NCBI RefSeq assembly: GCF_947172395.1
Contig: NC_069083.1
Span: 19,500,501-19,564,500, forward strand
From: Bicyclus anynana
Lineage: Eukaryota > Arthropoda > Insecta > Lepidoptera > Nymphalidae
Length of the DNA: 64,000 bases
Direction of reading: 5' to 3'
A program made the position numbers and the translations under genes. Positions 59,183-64,000 of this stretch are shown piece after piece. Each line of letters opens with the position of its first letter. Within the stretch, counting starts at the first letter, position 1. Under the pieces are notes generated by a model that had not been told where the DNA came from, searched no databases, and worked only from the letters and a program-made list of their open reading frames with translations.

Positions 59183-59345
59183 TCTATACTAATATTATAA
59201 AGCGGAAGAGTTTGTTTGTTTGTTTGTTTGTTTGTTTGATTGAACGCGCTATTCTCAGGATCTACTGGTCCGATTTGAAAAATACTTTCAGTGATAGATA
59301 GCCCATTTATCGAGGAAGGCTATAGGCTATATTTTATTTAAAAAA
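59183..59345 (+). mobile_element. 3'-truncated short Helitron
   Basis: TCTATACTAATATTATAAAG, GGAAGAG(TTTG)6, GAACGCGCTATTCTCAGGAT, GATAGCCCATTTATCGAGGA, then broken off in A/T-rich sequence near 59340 before the 3' hairpin. Confidence 0.8.
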
Positions 59346-59526
59346 AATTAGGGATCCTTCCTAAAACTCCAATAATGTAACCCAAGGTGTACATGGCGCC
59401 TTCCCAACAGTCTGCTAATTCCCTCAAGCATTGTCATTGCTATTCAAAAGGCCAAGGAGTTGCAAATACAGCAGCGTCATTCAGTCGCAGCACACATCAT
59501 TTTCTACAAAAAATGTCGCGACAGCA

Positions 59527-59706
59527 TATATCTATCTATCTATCTATACTATAATAAAAGAGTAGAAATCGAGTGTCTGTACTTTGACCAAATTTAACTA
59601 AAATCAAGTTAGGGCGATTAGAAATGAGCAATAGAATACAAAAATATATTTTTTTATTTTTTTGCCTGTCTGTCTGTTTATCTGTCTGTCTGTCTGTCTG
59701 TCCTTC
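59527..59706. repeat. (TATC)n and (GTCT)n microsatellites
   Basis: TATCTATCTATCTATC at 59530-59546 and GTCTGTCTGTCTGTCTGTC with GTTTATCT/CTTCTGT variants at 59668-59708, the latter inside the Helitron 5' region. Confidence 0.85.
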
Positions 59707-60369
59707 TGTCTGTATGTTCGTGCTATTCTCTGGTTCTGCTGAACGGATTTTGACGTGGATTTCACAAATAGATTAAACAAAGTTCAGGGCAACATATTGG
59801 CTTTGTTTCATTAGAATCGGACAGATAGAAAAAAGTTATCTTGAAAAAATCGGATTGCTCAAATTGATTCGCAGGCGTTATTTGGAGAAACGAGTTTTCC
59901 ACTAAAACTGTGTAATATCGATATTGAGGAACATATTCTATACTCAACTGATCAATTTGTTTGTTTATTTGGTTGAACGCGCGAAACTAATCTCAGAAAC
60001 TACTTAAAAGTTCAGGTTCAAACACGAATTTGGCGCAATAGCTATTAAATACTTATCTATACTCTATACTTATAATGAAACTGTAACAGGTCAAATTACA
60101 GAACTTTTTGATTAATTTAAAAAAAAAAATATCATAGGGCATTATACAATCGATACTGAATTCAAAAACATTTTTTTTCGATAATTTGTCTGTCTCTCCC
60201 TATTTTTTGTTGACCGGGCATCACACTGAAACTACTGAATGAATTCAAATGAAACTTAGCACGGTTTGAGAACATAATACGGGGCAGGTTATAGAATACT
60301 TTTTATAGCGAAAATAAAATCAGAAGGGGGTGAAATAGGGGTTGAAAGTTTGTACGTAAACTTTATTAT

Positions 60370-61205
60370 AGACCGGCATTTGGCCGGGAGTTTGTGATAG
60401 GGTCTTTGACCGTGACTACGGCTGGGTATTTTACCCAAACAAAAAAAAGCGCGGCCTTCGGTCGGGGGTTTGTAATATGGCCTGTAATCGTGGCTACGGC
60501 TGGGCATTTTTCCGATGCACAGAAAACGGCCTTCGGCCTTCGGCCGCTCACCGTATTGTAGCCGTATTGTAGTTTATGATACAGCCTTCGACCGTGACTA
60601 CGGCTGGGCATTTTACCCAAGCACGAAAAACGGAACGCGTAGCCTTCGGCCGCGCACTGTATTGTTGCCCGGCCTTCGGCCGGGAGTTTATGATACAGCC
60701 TTCGACCGTGACTACGGCTGGGTATTTTATACAAACAAAAAAAAGCGCGGCCTTCAGCCGGGGATTTGTAATATGGCCTCTGATCGTGGCTACGGCTGGG
60801 CATTTTTCCGATGCACAGAAAACGGAACGCGCGGCCTTCGGCCGCTCACCGTATTGTAGCCCGGCCTTCGGCTGGGAGTTTGTGATAGAGCCTTCGCGCA
60901 CTGTATTGTAGCCCGGCCTTCGGCCGGGAGTTTATGATGCAGCCTCCGACCGTGGCTACGGCTGGGCATTTTACCCAAGCACAAAAAAAGTACGTACTTT
61001 GTTGTGCACCCTCTTTCGTCCGGGAGTTTGTGATAGGGTCTTCGACCGTGGCTACGGCTGGGCACTTTACGCAGACACAATTAATTGCACGCCGGCCGTC
61101 GGCCGGGGGTTGGATAGGGCCTCCGACGATGGCTACGACTTTGCATTTTACCCAAGCACAAAAAACGCGCACATTATTGTACACCGGCCTTCGGCCGGGG
61201 CTGTG
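60370..61205. repeat. GGCCTTCGGCC satellite with higher-order structure
   Basis: The marker CTACGGCTGGG(C/T)A recurs at about 60418, 60495, 60599, 60713, 60791, 60956 and 61051, and as CTACGACTTTGCA at 61132. Spacings alternate between short units (77, 78, 81) and long ones (95-165); the first three units (295 bp) start to repeat at 60713. Units contain the self-complementary CCCGGCCTTCGGCCGGG, able to form a 7-bp GC hairpin. Frames of 110-145 codons are open on both strands but follow the repeat, so coding is not supported. Confidence 0.9.
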
Positions 61206-61248
61206 ATTTTATAATTTTTATATATAAAACATACGAAAATATAATACG

Positions 61249-61601
61249 AAAATAAAAATTTTAATAAAAAAAATTCAACCGACTTCCAACTCAAAAATTA
61301 ACCTAAACTAAAAAGCAAAAAATAACATCTTACCTATGTGCTACCTTCTGATCAGTTTGAAGGCGGTGCCAAGCCAGTGACGTTTTAATTCAAGCCGTTT
61401 AAATTACACAATTTCTTCTCATGTTACAATTCCACAAGTTCTTTCAGAAACGGCTATAATTAAAACATGACACTGGCTTGGCACCGCCTTCAAACTGATC
61501 AGAAGGTAGCACATAGGTAAGATGTTATTTTTTGCTTTTTAGTTTAGGTTAATTTTTGAGTTGGAAGTCGGTTGAATTTTTTTTATTAAAATTTTTATTT
61601 T
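61249..61601. repeat. perfect 131-bp inverted repeat with 91-nt centre
   Basis: 61249-61379 is the exact reverse complement of 61471-61601. The centre continues the pairing with a few mismatches (GTTTTAATTCAAGCCGTTT with AAACGGCTATAATTAAAAC). Homologous to 47483-47807, but with at least five differences including indels, each present in both arms. Confidence 0.97.
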
Positions 61602-61810
61602 TTAATTTTTAGTGTTAGCACACCTAACTGAGTGTAAACAAAAATTAATGAGCAATTAGTTGAAACGTATTTTCTTATGATAAGTATCTAAGTCCTACAA
61701 TCCCAATTTTAAAAATACTACCTTAACTCATATACAAAGTTTCACTCCCCCTTTATCCACACGTAATATGAATATTCAGAAAAACGTGAAAGGTGACTGT
61801 CCTCCGTCTT

Positions 61811-62340
61811 CATCACCAGACCCCCTATGCAATCACAATCCCTATAGGTGAAAAGTTCTCATCAATATAAAATTTATCAAGTCCAAACACAAGGTAGCTA
61901 CTGTGAACCGTCGAGGAGTTCCTTCATCTTCATCACCAGACTTCTAATGCAGTCACAACCTATCCAGGTGGAAAGTTCTCATCAATACAAAATTATCAAG
62001 TCAAAACACAAGGTAGCTACTGTGAACCGTCGAGGAGTTCCCTTCACTATCCTTCGTCTTCATCACCAGACCCCTTATACAGTCACAACCCATCTAGGTG
62101 GAAAGTTCTCATCAATACAAATTTATCAAGTCCAAACACAAGGTAGCTACTGTGAACCGTCGAGGAGTTCTCTTCACTGTCCTTTGTCTTCATCATCAGA
62201 CCCTTAATACAGTCACAACCCATCTAGGTGGAAAGTTCTCATCAATACAAATAAATCAAGCCCAAACAAAAGGTATCTGCTGTAAATCGTTGACGAGTTC
62301 CATCGTCTGTGTATCAGCTCCATCATCAGACCAACTCCAG
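61811..62340. repeat. 130-bp tandem repeat, about four copies
   Basis: The marker CATCA(C/T)CAGA recurs at 61811, 61931, 62061, 62191 and 62321: one 120-bp and three 130-bp steps. Reverse complement of the array in element A. Confidence 0.93.
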
Positions 62341-62707
62341 ACCTTCATAAAATTGTAGTGGTTTAAAATACCTTATGGAAACACTAACAAACGCACTAGC
62401 CGTCTCTACGATTTTCGAAAGTTCCTCTCGATTTCTCCAGGATGCCATCATCAGATCCTAACATGAAAAAAATGGGACCACCCTGGAATCAAACCCTTTC
62501 AAACAAAAAAAGAATTTTCAAAATCGGTCCACAAATGACGGAATTATCGCTGGACATACATAAAAAAAAAAAAAAAAAAAAAAAAACATACATACAGTCG
62601 AACGTAGAACCTCCTCCTTTTTGGAAGTCGGTTAATAAATAGAAGGAGCGACGGGGTCGAAAATGTACATCGATTTTCACGCGGACGAAGTCGCGGGCAT
62701 CTGCTAG

Positions 62708-64000
62708 TATTCATATAATGCCACAGTGGTCCAAACACGACCCGAAGTCAACTCGCACTTGGCCGTCTTTTTCTCATTTTGCAGTTCCGTCGGATCTTCG
62801 CCCATTATTGAACAAAGAAAGTGACTTTCCGATTCGCAATCTGCGCTAAAGTTTAATTGTTTTGTCGCGTTACTTGCACCCACTCCTAGTGAAACGGGAT
62901 ATTGTTTATTTGGAGCCTGCTTAGAGCCACTTATTGAGAGAGGTTGACGACTGTCGCCCCGCGCTGTTGTTATATACATAATTGAAAAATTATTTTGGAA
63001 TAGCTTATAATACTAATTTGTACCTCTTTATTGTGATTTATTATTCCTAGTAGTTTTTTATTGGGCGTTGCCCAACGTTACCTTAGGGTAGCGAGCTCTA
63101 AACCTTGATGAACAGTGAGAGGCGACGGATTGAGCCTCGTTTTCTGTGAGACTCTGACGGACATTCTGTGATACCTTCAAGGGACGTTGGGGCAAACAGG
63201 GTCAGTTGAGTCTCATCTGACACTTCCGTGCGTGTGGTCTGTATCCACGTCTGAGTGTACGAAAGTAGATTAAAAGACGTACGGATTGGAGGTGATCTAC
63301 ACGAAAATGAAGATAACATCAACGCATCAAAAATGATCTTCAATGGTTTCGTAGTGTCACACTAACCAATAGCACAACAAATATCATACGGACATTACAG
63401 TGAACTGAGACTGTACGTTACGGTACGTTACAGTAGGGGAGCGGGCGATGCTTAATTTGCAGTCATTGGATTAGATTTGATAGATTAGATGATAGAAAGA
63501 ATAAATGGTTAAGTATATACTTTTATCGCTTTCAGCGGTGGGAAAAAAACTACAGACTTTAAAGACAATTTTATTACTTTGGCTTACTGAAATCATCAGA
63601 AAACATGAGCGATTATTCAGGAGATTATTTTAGAAATTAACAGCAATCGTGGCTCGATAACAGAAATATAAGGGTTTTATTTTATAACTTTGGAACCCTC
63701 CCATTCCATTATGTTACGCTCAAATGGTCAGGTTTTCGAAATGGACACCTTTTGGCTATCAACTCACCTACCTTAACTTAATTTGACGTGCTGGTTGAGT
63801 ATTTCTGAAGTAAGTTTTTTTCTGGTTGCCCTAAACGTACCCACCAATATTAAGGGCTCATACTTGGTCCAGATCAACGTGCAAGGTATATTCCCTAATG
63901 TTCATCTGCCGCGCTAGCGATTGATATAATAATATAATCAGTATCGGAGCCACGTCGCGGTAATTAGCACTAATTGGTGATTATCGGCAACCTTATGTGC
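62708..64000. other. no gene seen
   Basis: Noncoding; minus-strand frames at 62704-62979 and 63098-63343 (91 and 81 codons) show no domain. GTACGTTACGGTACGTTACA is a small direct repeat at 63413-63432. Confidence 0.45.

Larger units (their letters stand above)
61249..62638 (-). mobile_element. composite element B: perfect palindrome plus 130-bp array
   Basis: Minus-strand counterpart of element A: palindrome (61249-61601), AGTGTTAGCACACC junction, ~190 bp absent from A, a 130-bp repeat array (about 61811-62340), the lead-in (CATCATCAGATCCTAACATG), an A run at 62562-62586, and the end CTCCTCCTTTTTGGAAGTCG GTT. Same parts and order as A, inverse orientation, 14 kb away. Confidence 0.75.
59543..62707 (+). 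mobile_element. candidate 3.2-kb Helitron containing satellite and composite element B
   Basis: 5' end A|TCTATACTATAATAAAAGAG with a GTCT repeat, CTGGTTCTGCTGAACGGATT downstream; 3' end TTTTCACGCGGACGAAGTCG, CGGGCATCTG, CTAG|T at 62704-62708. Both ends are of lepidopteran Helitron type and the flanks are A and T. The interior carries a GGCCTTCGGCC satellite (60370-61205) and composite element B (61249-62638), with no RepHel protein. The two ends may instead belong to two different broken copies. Confidence 0.5.

Noticed and set aside
60289..61214. Overlapping frames of 72-145 codons on both strands
   Set aside because: They follow the satellite units and change frame with unit length; no domain, start context or strand preference.

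Overview
This window is eukaryotic and almost certainly lepidopteran (butterfly or moth). It is AT-rich, nearly gene-free, and carries Lepidoptera-type mobile elements: a tRNA-derived SINE with a recognisable A box/B box head, short Helitrons of the form A|TCTATACTAATATTATAAAG...CTAG|T, RTE and other non-LTR retrotransposon tails ending in (GAT)n, and 'ACCGACTTCCAAAAAGGAGG' elements. The assignment rests on recognising repeat families by eye; no database search was possible.

The only host-gene sequence I can defend is one 169-nt exon on the minus strand (17387-17555). It has clear splice sites and encodes the start of an N-terminal immunoglobulin domain of the Dscam cell-adhesion family. The rest of the window is then best read as long introns or flanks of that gene. 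I found no second exon by eye.

Layout. 0-3.3 kb: a MITE-like inverted repeat, LINE tails and a 54-unit GAT microsatellite split by a LINE fragment. 6.15-7.37 kb: a 5'-truncated LINE with an open reverse transcriptase. 10.5 kb: a Helitron filled with GGGTAGG repeats. 11.83-16.72 kb: a complete Ty3/Gypsy retrotransposon (minus strand) with identical 245-bp LTRs, a 5-bp target-site duplication, Gag and Pol; its CHCC Gag finger and tRNA-Trp-like primer site point to the CsRn1 clade. 17.4 kb: the Dscam-like exon. 19-27 kb: Helitron and RTE remnants and a duplicated ~190-bp noncoding element. 28.3-29.4 kb: a GC-rich block with a G-quadruplex-type run, a 33-bp minisatellite and a long perfect hairpin. 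31-34 kb: a palindromic repeat dimer and SINEs, one apparently chimeric. 41.7-45.1 kb: a textbook short Helitron, a full SINE with target duplication, and a LINE end. 46.5-47.8 kb and 61.2-62.6 kb: two oppositely oriented copies of a composite element made of a 130-bp tandem array joined to a perfect palindrome with 126- or 131-bp arms. 59.2-62.7 kb: a nested Helitron/satellite block that contains the second copy plus a higher-order satellite built around GGCCTTCGGCC.

The recurring theme is inverted repetition: at least ten near-perfect palindromes with short loops lie in the window, several made from pieces of known repeats. The two composite elements are the most interesting. Within each copy the two arms are identical, yet the arms differ between copies, so the arms of one copy must be homogenised or re-made together.
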